A model generated the notes under the pieces. It did no database searches. It was not told where the DNA came from and saw only the letters and a program-made list of their open reading frames with translations. Source: Chania multitudinisentens RB-25 (lineage in GTDB: Bacteria > Pseudomonadota > Gammaproteobacteria > Enterobacterales > Enterobacteriaceae). Taken from it: DNA of 64,000 nucleotides. Location: assembly GCF_000520015.2 (NCBI RefSeq), contig NZ_CP007044.2:310001-374000 (forward strand). The letters run 5' to 3'. The translations under genes and the position numbers were made by a program. Below, in pieces: positions 15,935-24,156 of the stretch. Each line of letters opens with the position of its first letter. The first letter of the stretch is position 1.

Positions 15935-18114
15935 GAGCAATCCTCATTAGTCGTTGAATTTTTACGGCACCCAAGAGCTTTTTGTGCTGTCTTTATTTTT
16001 TCACGGATAACTGAATTCTTGGCTGCATCATATTGTTGCCTTAACCAAGCACAGGGATCTGGCTCTAATCTTGCCTCACGCGACCATTCATTGTCTTTAT
16101 TTTGTTTTCCTCCCTTCGCCATATCAACCGGTTCAGGGGTAGACATCGGCCCCCCATCGGATTCAGTGTTTCCGGGAATAATAGTATCTCCCCATGACGG
16201 CGGTTTAAGCGCATCAATGGTGTTGTTTATCGCATTAACTAAAACGCCGGCTGTTACGATAGCCAAGCTGGCACAGGCAGGATTGGCTGCGCAAGCCGCA
16301 ACAGCGACAGGTATAGCCTGTCCGGTTGGGTCAGTATACGAAAGCGGGTTCCCACTTACGTAGGCATACGTATTCATCCCACCCTGAAGCCCAATCGGAT
16401 CAGACTGGATATACCGCCCTCTGCGTGGATCATAATCCCGGAAGTAGTTGTAAAAGAGATCGGTTTCTGCGTCGTAATACTGCCCTGGGAATCTAAGGTT
16501 GAACTCAAACTCTCCCAGTCCTTCCGGGTTGGTATTTGGCGGAGTGTCGCCAAATGGCCCGTAGCCCCAGGTCCATCGTACTCTGTTGCTGGTGTCGCTG
16601 ACCCTTCTGGGCGTGCCCTGATGATCGGTCTCGATGACGTAGAGCTGGCTTGTTGCACCGTTGTAGACTTTCATGGCAACCGGGGTATTACCCAGCCAGG
16701 CGTATTCGGCAATCGGTGCGCCGGTGGTGGCGTTGTATTCCCCGATCAGTCGTCCACCAAGGTCATAGTTGAAGTAGCGTGCCGTGCTGGCATTACGCTT
16801 GTAATAGCGTTGCCCGAGTCCGTTGTGTTCATACTGGATGTTGCCCGGCATGACTTTCTGCAGGCGGCCTGTGCCGTCATAGGTGTATTGAAACTGTCCG
16901 TCACTGATGAGGTTGCCAGCGGCATTCCAGGTGAGCTGCTGGGCGTCAATGTGGGTCAGGCGGTTGGTGTTCGGGGCATAGGTGTACGGGGTGTAGATGC
17001 CGTTCAGGGTCTGCCCGGTACGGTTGCCGTTGGCGTCATAGGTGTAGGTCAGTGTTGTGGCGGGTGTGGTGTAGCCCGTCAGACGGCCTGCGGCATCGTA
17101 GTTATGGAGTCGTGTCGCACGGTTATCCTTGAGGGTGGTAATGCGCCCTGCCCCATCATGGATGAGTTCGACCGTATCATTGCCAAGGGTATAGGCAACA
17201 ATCTGTCCTGCGGTGTTGGTGGCGCGGATGCTGTCAATGCCGTTGGCAAGGGTCCAGGCGTTGGGTGGCCCGAAAGGTTCATATTCGATGTTGGCGGCAA
17301 CGGGTACCCTGTCCCAGATGAGATCGGTGAGTTTGCCGTGAGCGTTGTAGGTGTACTGGAGCACCGCACCGGAAGGATACGTGAGTCCGGTGGTCTGTCC
17401 GGTGGCGGGGTTTTGCTGCCATTCGGTGGTGAAGTTTTTGACGATCCGGTTGGCATCGAGGCTGACGCGCTGGCGCTGGATTTGTCCGTCAGGAAAGTAG
17501 TCGTAGATAATTGCGCTGCGTCCCCAGAAAGGGGCTTCATTGCGGAAGGTGTTGATCTGAACCAGGCGACCCAGTCCATACGTGACGGTATTCTCTGCAT
17601 TAAGCGGCTTGTCCCAGCCATACAGGATCTGGTTATGGAGTAATCCATTGGGACGACGCCAGGTCTCTTCTGCCAGACGCCCTCCAGCATCATAGGTGTA
17701 ATCGGTTTTGTAGCCGCGTGAATCCAGCCGGGTGAGCAGTTTGCCGCCAGGGGTGTAGGTATAGGTGGTGGTGCCGCGATCGGGGCTGGTTTCAGACAGT
17801 ATCCGATCGAATCCGTCGTAGACGTAAGTTGTGGACGCCCCATTCGGTGCGGTGATGCTTATCGGATTTCCCCGACGGTCACGGGTGATCAGGGTGGCAG
17901 CGTTTGCGCCATCGGTCTGGGTGGTGAGGTTGCCGAGCCGGTCCCACTGGTAGCGGTCTGACTGGTTGAGGCCATTAATCTGGCGTGTGACCTGCCCTTC
18001 GGCATCGTATTCATGGGTGGTGGTGACAGGCGGGTTGGCGGCAATCTGGGCGGTTGCAACGCTGTTCAGGGCCGCCAAAGCGGTCAGGAGACTGAGGATG
18101 AGTGTTTTTTTCAT
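15931..18114 (-). CDS. RHS repeat protein, C-terminal half with toxin tip and own signal peptide
   Basis: A 727-residue protein beginning with a Sec signal peptide (MKKTLILSLLTALAALNS, cut near ATA-QI). Many YD/RHS repeats follow (YDAEGQVTRQ, YDGFDRI, YDANGNRTGQ). The RHS core RGRYIQSDPIGLQGG is near residue 575 and ends with DPTGQ near 599. The 128-residue tip has a hydrophobic stretch and then KGGKQNKDNEWSREAR and DPCAWLRQQYDAAKN, with three late cysteines. I do not recognise its enzyme class. No PAAR domain is present. It starts 5 bp after the preceding RHS gene stops, and the DUF4288 gene follows. Confidence 0.85.
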   Translation of the reverse strand: MKKTLILSLLTALAALNSVATAQIAANPPVTTTHEYDAEGQVTRQINGLNQSDRYQWDRLGNLTTQTDGANAATLITRDRRGNPISITAPNGASTTYVYDGFDRILSETSPDRGTTTYTYTPGGKLLTRLDSRGYKTDYTYDAGGRLAEETWRRPNGLLHNQILYGWDKPLNAENTVTYGLGRLVQINTFRNEAPFWGRSAIIYDYFPDGQIQRQRVSLDANRIVKNFTTEWQQNPATGQTTGLTYPSGAVLQYTYNAHGKLTDLIWDRVPVAANIEYEPFGPPNAWTLANGIDSIRATNTAGQIVAYTLGNDTVELIHDGAGRITTLKDNRATRLHNYDAAGRLTGYTTPATTLTYTYDANGNRTGQTLNGIYTPYTYAPNTNRLTHIDAQQLTWNAAGNLISDGQFQYTYDGTGRLQKVMPGNIQYEHNGLGQRYYKRNASTARYFNYDLGGRLIGEYNATTGAPIAEYAWLGNTPVAMKVYNGATSQLYVIETDHQGTPRRVSDTSNRVRWTWGYGPFGDTPPNTNPEGLGEFEFNLRFPGQYYDAETDLFYNYFRDYDPRRGRYIQSDPIGLQGGMNTYAYVSGNPLSYTDPTGQAIPVAVAACAANPACASLAIVTAGVLVNAINNTIDALKPPSWGDTIIPGNTESDGGPMSTPEPVDMAKGGKQNKDNEWSREARLEPDPCAWLRQQYDAAKNSVIREKIKTAQKALGCRKNSTTNEDCS

Positions 18115-18119
18115 GATGA

Positions 18120-20435
18120 TTATTCTCCCTGGACGGTGCGCTCAACGCGCTGCAGGGCATCGTAATAACGGGTCTGTGCGCGGGTCAGGGTGTTCGCCGG
18201 ATCTGCAATGGTTTCACGGGTGAGGTTGCCTGCCGCGTCCAGAGTGTAAGTGATACGGTTACCAAGGCTGTCGGTGATGCCCGTCAGACGCTGGGCCGCA
18301 TCGTAGGTGTGGGTATAGGTCATACCATCCGGCTCAATAATCGTGTTCAGTTGTCCAACAGGGGTATAGGTGTAGCGTGTGCTCATACCTGCCACAGTTT
18401 GTTCCGTCAGGCGGCCCAGGCTGTCATAGGTGAACAGGCTGGGGATATTGTTGGGGTCCCGGCTTTCAAGGAGCCGTCCGGCACGGTCATAACGGGGGTA
18501 AGTGGTTGTCAGGCCGGCAGGCGCGGTGATGGCAGTGAGATCTCCCTGGGTGTGCGTTGCAGTGGTGGCAGGTGCATACGCATAGGTGAAGAACTGGTTG
18601 TCCGGAAGACGCCGGGTCAGGCGCTGGCCGTACGCGTTATAGCTCCATTCGGTGATGCGTGGGCTGCCGGTTGTAACCGCCGTGAAGCCTTTTCTGCCGT
18701 CGCTGTCTAGCGTGGGCTGTTCGATCTGTCTGCACAGAACAGCCAGCGGTTGCCCGTTCGGCAGGGTGGCGGTTGCCGGAGCGCAGTTGAGAATGGTATT
18801 GCCATTGGTTGGGTCAGGCTGGCCGTTATAGACCGAGGTAATGATCTGATTGGGTTGTGCCCGCTTTGTGACGAGCGGCCAGTGGGGATGCCATTCGGTA
18901 CTGATTTTGCGCTGGCTGGTTCCGAGGCTGGCGGCAGCAAAAGCCGCTGTACAGTTCTCTCCGGCTGGCAGACCTTCCACCCGGGCGGTTTCGAGGTTGC
19001 GGGTCAGATCAAAGGTGCTGCAGGTTTTGGTGCTGTTGAAGTCGATTTTTTCGGTGATGTTGCCATTGGCGTCATAGTCGAATTGTGCGGTTGAGGCGGC
19101 ACAGCCCGATCCGGCAGGCTGGGAGGCGGTGGTACGCCGTGCTACGCCCTGGATGGTTTTAAAGCCGTAGGTGCGCTGATTGTTCAGGGCGTCGGTGACG
19201 GTGGTGCCGGTGCTGTTGACGGTATTGAAGGTCAGTCTGACCTGATCAACGCCCCCCGCATGGCTTGAACTGGTCGCCCGTCCCTGGCAGTCATAGGTGA
19301 AGGTGGCGTAGCGGGTGGTGGTCTGATCGGTGATGCCGGTCAGCGCAGTCGGGAATCCGCTGGATTTGCCACTGCATACAGCACCGCCGTTGATGTAGGC
19401 AGACTCATTGTAGTGGTACTGCCGCTGAGTGGTGTCGGGATACTGAACGCTGGCGAGCAGTCCGGCAGGGGTATAGGTATAGGTGGTCTGTTGCCCGAGC
19501 GGATCGGTCAGTGAAATGATCCGGCCTTCTGCATCATAGGCAAGCTGAAGGGTACGCCCGTGCTGATCCTGAACCTGGGTAAGCAGTCCATCGGTGTAGG
19601 TCAGGGTCTGGAGCGTGCCTTCTGCGGTGGCAATCGACACCAGTTGGCCTTCAACGTTGTAGGTTTCAATGCTGCGGTCTTTGGCGACGCTGTAGCGCCA
19701 GCCGGAGGGTTGTCCGGCAGCGATCAGACGCTCAAGGCGGTCGGTGATATCCGCATCGCCTTTCCAGGTGCCTGCCGTATTGGAAAAATACAGCGTGCGT
19801 CCATCCGGACGGGCAATTGCGATCCGGCTGGCGCTGGCAGATTCGGTCTGAATGGCGGCTGCATAGGTATGTGTCCAGCGTTGTCCCAGCCCGGCGGCAG
19901 ACGTGACTGCGCTGTTATACACCCGCCAGAATTGGAGTGGGGTTGAAGCTGACAGGGCAAGGTCGGTTTCACGCTGGTATTTGTTACCGACGGCGACATT
20001 GAGGGGGTTACCGGCACAGGTGTCGGGTGGGCCGCTGTTTTTGGAGGGGTCGGGTTCATTCAGAGGCGGCTGATAAAACAGCACCATGGAATCAGAGGCT
20101 GAACATCCCGAGACACTCCCGCTGACATTGAGGAAGTTGACACCGGGTTGCAGGGTGGCGGTTGCCGCGCCTGAACCCAGGAAATTGATCAGGGCGGTAA
20201 ACTGGCCGGTCTGGTTGAAGAAGACGTTTCCATTGACGGTCGCCACCGCGTTACCGATATCACTGGGGTTGGCAAAGCCCGAGGCGGAGCCGGTCAGGGT
20301 CACGGTCGGGGTGGTGACGACGGTGCCGGGGGCGGGAGAGGTAAACCAGATGGAGCAGGCAGAAGCAGCGGGGCTGGCGAGTGCAAGCAGTGCCGCGCTG
20401 GCAGTGAGGCTCAGGGGGAGGATGCGGTGGGACAT
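18120..20435 (-). CDS. RHS repeat protein, N-terminal half (DUF6531-like), secreted
   Basis: A 771-residue protein. The signal peptide MSHRILPLSLTASAALLALA ends before SACS; a lipoprotein site is possible but the lipobox is poor. An N-terminal beta-rich domain with two cysteine pairs (about 20-130) is followed by the DUF6531-like region (NPLNVAVGNKYQRETDLAL) and RHS repeats such as YDAEGRIISLTDPLGQ. It lacks the core DP.G end and a toxin tip, which lie in the next gene. The ATG at 20435 is preferred to an upstream TTG because it opens the signal peptide. The PEP-CTERM gene lies 59 bp upstream. Confidence 0.85.
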   Translation of the reverse strand: MSHRILPLSLTASAALLALASPAASACSIWFTSPAPGTVVTTPTVTLTGSASGFANPSDIGNAVATVNGNVFFNQTGQFTALINFLGSGAATATLQPGVNFLNVSGSVSGCSASDSMVLFYQPPLNEPDPSKNSGPPDTCAGNPLNVAVGNKYQRETDLALSASTPLQFWRVYNSAVTSAAGLGQRWTHTYAAAIQTESASASRIAIARPDGRTLYFSNTAGTWKGDADITDRLERLIAAGQPSGWRYSVAKDRSIETYNVEGQLVSIATAEGTLQTLTYTDGLLTQVQDQHGRTLQLAYDAEGRIISLTDPLGQQTTYTYTPAGLLASVQYPDTTQRQYHYNESAYINGGAVCSGKSSGFPTALTGITDQTTTRYATFTYDCQGRATSSSHAGGVDQVRLTFNTVNSTGTTVTDALNNQRTYGFKTIQGVARRTTASQPAGSGCAASTAQFDYDANGNITEKIDFNSTKTCSTFDLTRNLETARVEGLPAGENCTAAFAAASLGTSQRKISTEWHPHWPLVTKRAQPNQIITSVYNGQPDPTNGNTILNCAPATATLPNGQPLAVLCRQIEQPTLDSDGRKGFTAVTTGSPRITEWSYNAYGQRLTRRLPDNQFFTYAYAPATTATHTQGDLTAITAPAGLTTTYPRYDRAGRLLESRDPNNIPSLFTYDSLGRLTEQTVAGMSTRYTYTPVGQLNTIIEPDGMTYTHTYDAAQRLTGITDSLGNRITYTLDAAGNLTRETIADPANTLTRAQTRYYDALQRVERTVQGE

Positions 20436-20494
20436 GGAGGGTCTCTCGCTCAAGACAGGAAATCAGGGACAACACAATGCTCTGACCTGAACGG

Positions 20495-21172
20495 TCAGTG
20501 CATGCAGTCAAAAGATGAAATGCGGCGGGAACGACGCTGCCGGACAAGCCCCATCAGCCCGATCATCAGCAATGTTGCCATGGCGGGTTCCGGCACAACG
20601 CCAATCGGTGGCGGTGCGCTGGCATAAACCGGCAGATTCAGACTGGGGGAAGCCATGGAGACAGGCAAAGGGGCATAGTTATCACTACTGCCAACGTAGA
20701 AAGCGGGGTCAGTGACATCCAGTGTGATGCTGGCAGCAGGATCAACTGCCAGCGCAATAAAATGCAGCGTGAGGCCGATAAAATCCGAAGGCTGCAGGGT
20801 GTCAAGTACCCCTTGAGAGTTGCCAGACAGGGCAAAGAGGTTAATCAGCCCACCCAGATCAACGATGTCACTCGTGAATTCCATGGGTGTTGCTTCAGAG
20901 AGGTCAAGCGGATTGTAACCATTTGAACCAAAGGAGCCGCCTATAAACTGAAAGGCGCTGGTGTCGTAGCCGATATTGAAATTGAAATAGGAAACGGCAT
21001 TGCCGGGCGTGCCGCCGAGTCCGTCAAACGCCAGGGCAACCTCGACCGTATCGCCGACCAACGCGTAGCCTGTCGAAGGGCTGACCCAGCTCAAAGCAGC
21101 CGCTGATGCTGGATTTGTCGCCAGAAAGAGCACCAGCATGAAGGCGGCAGAGAGGCATTTTAGAATAGGCAT
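20495..21172 (-). CDS. PEP-CTERM protein with cohesin-like domain
   Basis: A 225-residue exported protein. It has an N-terminal signal peptide (ending near ASA-AA), a beta-rich cohesin-like domain (VEVALAFDGLGG, NFNIGYDTSAFQF), and a C-terminal PEP-CTERM tail: VPEPAMATLLMIGLMGLV followed by RQRRSRR. PEP-CTERM proteins are sorted by exosortase (EpsH) in Gram-negative exopolysaccharide producers. That system is not usual in Enterobacterales, and no exosortase is visible here. It is the first gene of a likely operon with both RHS genes and the DUF4288 gene. Transfer from another proteobacterial group is inferred. Confidence 0.8.
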   Translation of the reverse strand: MPILKCLSAAFMLVLFLATNPASAAALSWVSPSTGYALVGDTVEVALAFDGLGGTPGNAVSYFNFNIGYDTSAFQFIGGSFGSNGYNPLDLSEATPMEFTSDIVDLGGLINLFALSGNSQGVLDTLQPSDFIGLTLHFIALAVDPAASITLDVTDPAFYVGSSDNYAPLPVSMASPSLNLPVYASAPPPIGVVPEPAMATLLMIGLMGLVRQRRSRRISSFDCMH

Positions 21173-21332
21173 GACGGGGGGTAGAAAATACGGAAAGGTT
21201 ATGAATATTTGCTACGCTTTCGGCATTAGAGGGTAAATTGTGAGCAAGGTCAACCGGTTAGGCAGGAAAAGTGAAGGTTAGCACCAAGAGATATTTATTT
21301 TGATTATTGGATGGCGTTTCACTACCCATCAT

Positions 21333-21360
21333 AAAAAAGAGGAAGGCTTTAACCTTCCTC
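21333..21360 (-). terminator. Rho-independent terminator after the two small genes
   Basis: On the minus strand GAGGAAGG, a six-base loop and CCTTCCTC are followed by six T. It lies 29 bases after the stop of the small gene at 21389, and before the PEP-CTERM gene, so it separates two transcription units. Confidence 0.9.
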
Positions 21361-21388
21361 TCACCAGACAACCGCGTGTGATTCTGCT

Positions 21389-21568
21389 TTACTCTGCTGT
21401 TTCCGTTGTCATCAGCAGAATCAGGGCAGAAATCTTCTCCAGCAGAATGAAGGAAAGAGATTCCTTCACCGGTGCCTGCTCGACGTGCTGCATGCTGTAG
21501 CTTAATGCGAAGCACTGTTCAATGAGTTCTTCCTGGTCCAGCACGGGAGGTTTGATCAGATTAAGCAT
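21389..21568 (-). CDS. Small protein, 59 residues, unknown function
   Basis: Reads MLNLIKPPVLDQEELIEQCF and ends LLEKISALILLMTTETAE. Its ATG overlaps the stop of the gene upstream (ATGCTTAA), a sign of translational coupling. A clean terminator follows. The protein is acidic and mostly helical with a hydrophobic C-terminal helix. Not recognised. It could be a small membrane-associated or regulatory peptide of the element. Support comes from the coupling, the shared ribosome-binding site and the terminator. Confidence 0.6.
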   Translation of the reverse strand: MLNLIKPPVLDQEELIEQCFALSYSMQHVEQAPVKESLSFILLEKISALILLMTTETAE

Positions 21569-21671
21569 CTTTGCCCCCTGTCTCAGTGAATGCGTTCAGG
21601 CGATGCAGGGTGTTTTCTGCAGCGGGAAATGTTTTTTCTGCCCAGGATTGGGTATGCTGGTCGACAGCCAT
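21561..21671 (-). CDS. Small protein, 36 residues, unknown function
   Basis: Reads MAVDQHTQSWAEKTFPAAEN and continues to TETGGKDA. The ATG at 21671 has a GGAG seven bases upstream (TATAGGAGCTAACGCT). It overlaps the next small gene by eight bases. An imperfect hairpin (CCCGGCAGTG / CACTGTCGGG) lies upstream at about 21703-21730. Function unknown. Confidence 0.55.
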   Translation of the reverse strand: MAVDQHTQSWAEKTFPAAENTLHRLNAFTETGGKDA

Positions 21672-22253
21672 AGCGTTAGCTCCTATAACGTTGTGGTCAG
21701 AGGCCCGGCAGTGTGTCCAGCACTGTCGGGTCTCGCGCATTCAGGAGTCGAAGTTTCGGCTCCTGTACAGATCACCCTAAGTTAACTTTGAAACACGATC
21801 AAGCGGTATGTCGTTTACTTTGTGTACAGCGTAATCTTTATCGAACACATCGTGACAGACTCATACTCACCCCCTTAAAAAGGCACTAAAAGGCGAATGG
21901 AAGGGGCAGTAAGGGGAACGGCCCTATCCATAAAAGGCCAAAAAGGAAAGGGACTCCAGCTTTTCAAGCCTCCGTAGTGCCCGCTTTCCCCTGCCTGTGA
22001 TTGCCCTGTCTGTGCAGGGCTCGGTGTTTTTGATTCCCTGGCGTTGATGCAGGTTCACCCTAGCGCAATGGTGTCACGGTGTGAAATGGGTTGTGACGAT
22101 CAGTTCCTGCTTATTGATCGGTGGCGTCGATCAATCGCTCCAGTGCTTTCTGGCGGGAGGCATTTTATACCCAGGGTCTAGTTCCGCTGTCTGCCGCTGT
22201 GTTCCGGTTCATTTATCTGTTATTGGAGCAATACGGCGTGTGCCCCAGAGGAT
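21672..22253. other. Gene-poor stretch upstream of the recombinase remnant
   Basis: No credible gene. There are purine-rich short repeats (AAAGGC, AAAAGG) around 21880-21945. Much of the stretch is probably eroded sequence, since the end of a recombinase gene follows directly. Confidence 0.4.
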
Positions 22254-22372
22254 CATCAGCCAGAGCACTGACGACGGAATAGAAGACAATTAATACACTG
22301 GCGCGTCAGACGATCAATGCGGAACAGGGGCTCGGCCGTATTCAGATTACGGTGATGTATTGGGGACGATAG
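22254..22372 (+). pseudogene. 3' remnant of an Integrase_1-type recombinase
   Basis: Translates to SKALTTE-stop-KTINTLARQTINAEQ and then GRIQITVMYWGR-stop, matching the last 40 residues of the recombinase at 14597 (SKALTREQKTIDRLARQAIS ... RTQITAVYLGR). It has an internal stop and several substitutions, including around the catalytic tyrosine. It sits in direct orientation to the intact copy. Confidence 0.85.
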
Positions 22373-22399
22373 AAATTCTGTGAGTTTACAATCATGATT

Positions 22400-22419
22400 A
22401 TTTCTAATATTCTAGAAAT
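22400..22419. promoter_or_regulatory. Candidate ArsR operator
   Basis: Inverted repeat ATTTCTA-6nt-TAGAAAT, 27 bases upstream of the arsR start, in an AT-rich promoter-like region. This is the expected place for autoregulation of the arsR-arsH-sigma-arsD-arsA operon. Confidence 0.6.
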
Positions 22420-22445
22420 ATAGTTTTTTTGCAGTGAGAGCCTAG

Positions 22446-22739
22446 ATGAAACTAGAAGCTGTCGCAAACGCCCTGAAGGAGCTGGGGCATCCGACCCGGC
22501 TAAGTATTTACAAAGCACTGGTCAGGTCTGGAGAGAATGGGCTTCCCGTTGGGGAGTTACAAAAACGGTTGGAGATCCCCAACTCGACCTTAAGCCATCA
22601 CATTTCTGCCCTCGTCTCCGCTGGTTTGCTACAACAACGCCGCGAGGGTCGTATTTTGTACTGTGTGCCGCAATACGAAGTGCTCAGCCAGATTGTGTCC
22701 TTTCTGGTTGAGGAGTGCTGTGCCGAGCAAGAGCGATAA
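22446..22739 (+). CDS. arsR: ArsR-family arsenic-responsive repressor
   Basis: A 97-residue winged-helix repressor: LGHPTRLSIYKAL, recognition region PNSTLSHHISALVSAGLL, wing RREGRILYCVPQ. The classic ELCVCDL metal site is missing. A C-terminal ECC is the likely thiol site together with the cysteine in the wing. It is first in the operon and distinct from the second ArsR at 28377, so the two halves of the locus respond through different sensors. Confidence 0.85.
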   Translation: MKLEAVANALKELGHPTRLSIYKALVRSGENGLPVGELQKRLEIPNSTLSHHISALVSAGLLQQRREGRILYCVPQYEVLSQIVSFLVEECCAEQER

Positions 22740-22805
22740 GCGTACTTAGTCGAATTGATTATTTTTAGTTCCAGTGGCCGTCTGTGTCAGGAGAAGTAAG
22801 ACAAA

Positions 22806-23528
22806 ATGAGTAACCTGCTTTCCACATTAAATAACGTTGATCAATCCCTGCTGGATGTGGCTATTTCAGAGGACAGGTTTTCCGGTAAAAAAATCGGTCA
22901 TGCCCCCCGTATTCTGATGCTGTACGGTTCGGTCAGAGAGCGTTCCTACAGTCGGTTTGCAACAGAAGAGGCCGGTCGTTTGTTGACGGCAATGGGGGCG
23001 GATGTGCGTATTTTTAATCCGTCTGGATTGCCGCTGCCAGATGATGCTCCCGAGACACATCCTAAAGTAATGGAGCTGCGGGAATTAGTGATGTGGTCTG
23101 AAGGCATGGTGTGGTGTTCGCCTGAACGCCACGGTGCGATGACGGGCATTATGAAGGCTCAAATAGACTGGATCCCCCTTTCAGCCGGTGCTGTTCGTCC
23201 TTCACAGGGAAAAACGCTGGCCGTGATGCAAGTCAGTGGTGGTTCCCAGTCGTTCAATGCCGTTAATCAGATGCGTATCCTTGGGCGCTGGATGCGGATG
23301 ATCACGATCCCGAATCAGTCCTCTGTTGCCAAAGCCTGGCAGGAGTTTGATGAAGACGGGCGTATGAAACCCTCGTCCTACTATGACCGTATCGTCGATG
23401 TGATGGAAGAACTCATGAAGTTTACCTTACTCACCCGTGGCAACGCAGACTATCTCGTTGATCGTTACAGTGAGCGCAAAGAAAGCGCAGAGGCGCTGTC
23501 GGCTCGCGTTAATCAACAGAAAATCTAG
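22806..23528 (+). CDS. arsH: ArsH, NADPH-dependent FMN oxidoreductase for organoarsenicals
   Basis: A 240-residue flavoprotein with the FMN-binding GSVRERSYSRFATEEAG near residue 40 and the conserved CSPERHGAMTGIMKAQIDWI. ArsH oxidises trivalent organoarsenicals such as methylarsenite to less toxic pentavalent forms in the cytoplasm. AGGAG lies about 13 bases before the ATG. It ends 7 bp before the sigma-factor gene, so it is in the same operon. Full length for the family. Confidence 0.93.
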   Translation: MSNLLSTLNNVDQSLLDVAISEDRFSGKKIGHAPRILMLYGSVRERSYSRFATEEAGRLLTAMGADVRIFNPSGLPLPDDAPETHPKVMELRELVMWSEGMVWCSPERHGAMTGIMKAQIDWIPLSAGAVRPSQGKTLAVMQVSGGSQSFNAVNQMRILGRWMRMITIPNQSSVAKAWQEFDEDGRMKPSSYYDRIVDVMEELMKFTLLTRGNADYLVDRYSERKESAEALSARVNQQKI

Positions 23529-23535
23529 GCCAACA

Positions 23536-24081
23536 ATGAAAGCACTCCACCAGTTTAATCGTTGTATGACCACCTTCTGGGCTCGGCATCAGACTGAGTT
23601 CCACCGCTTCCTGAAAGCCAAAACGGGGGACAATGATTTAGCCTTCGATTTACTGCAGGAGCTTTTCCTCAAGGCCAGGGCAGCCTCTGATACCTTCTGC
23701 CAGATGCAAAACCCCAGAGCCTGGCTGTATACCTGCGCTCGCCATTTGTTAATTGATACGCATCGTAAAGCCAAACCCTACCAAGCGCTCGACGATTCAC
23801 TTTTTTCTCAGGAAGAGAGCCCATCCGCCATCACATCATTAACAGAATGCCTGCCCGTGGTGCTTGAAACGTTGAGCCAGGAAGAGCGTGAGGTCATTGA
23901 GCTCTGTGACTTGCGACAATATAAGCAAAAAGAAGTTGCGGCACTGAAGAATCTGTCACTTCCTGCGGTTAAGTCACGTCTCCTGAGGGCCAGACAGCAT
24001 CTCAAACAACAGTTGATAGAGCTCTGCGCGAACGAGATGGATGAGCGATCTCATGTCTGCTGCGATAAAAAAATATTCTGA
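23536..24081 (+). CDS. ECF-type sigma factor inside the ars operon
   Basis: A 181-residue sigma-70 family protein. Region 2 includes DLLQELFLKARAASDTF and NPRAWLYTCARHLLIDTHRK. Region 4 is LSQEEREVIELCDLRQYKQK followed by EVAALKNLSLPAVKSRLLRARQ. The C-terminus ends in SHVCC, a possible thiol sensor. The frame is open upstream, but the ATG at 23536, seven bases after arsH, fits the domain start. No anti-sigma gene is adjacent. A sigma factor between arsH and arsD is unusual; direct sensing of arsenite by the terminal cysteines is speculation. Confidence 0.85.
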   Translation: MKALHQFNRCMTTFWARHQTEFHRFLKAKTGDNDLAFDLLQELFLKARAASDTFCQMQNPRAWLYTCARHLLIDTHRKAKPYQALDDSLFSQEESPSAITSLTECLPVVLETLSQEEREVIELCDLRQYKQKEVAALKNLSLPAVKSRLLRARQHLKQQLIELCANEMDERSHVCCDKKIF

Positions 24082-24156
24082 AAATGTGAATCCTTTTTTG
24101 ACCTCATTCGTTTACCTCAATGTAAGACTACCCACAACTTCATTGAGGATCAAAAA

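Noticed and set aside
16621..17643. 340-residue frame opposite the RHS gene
   Set aside because: It is a shadow of the GC-rich RHS repeats; no ribosome-binding site or recognisable domain.
15931..20435. Split RHS as a simple frameshifted gene
   Set aside because: The downstream half starts with its own clear signal peptide, 5 bp after a proper stop, so a single broken gene is less likely, though not excluded.
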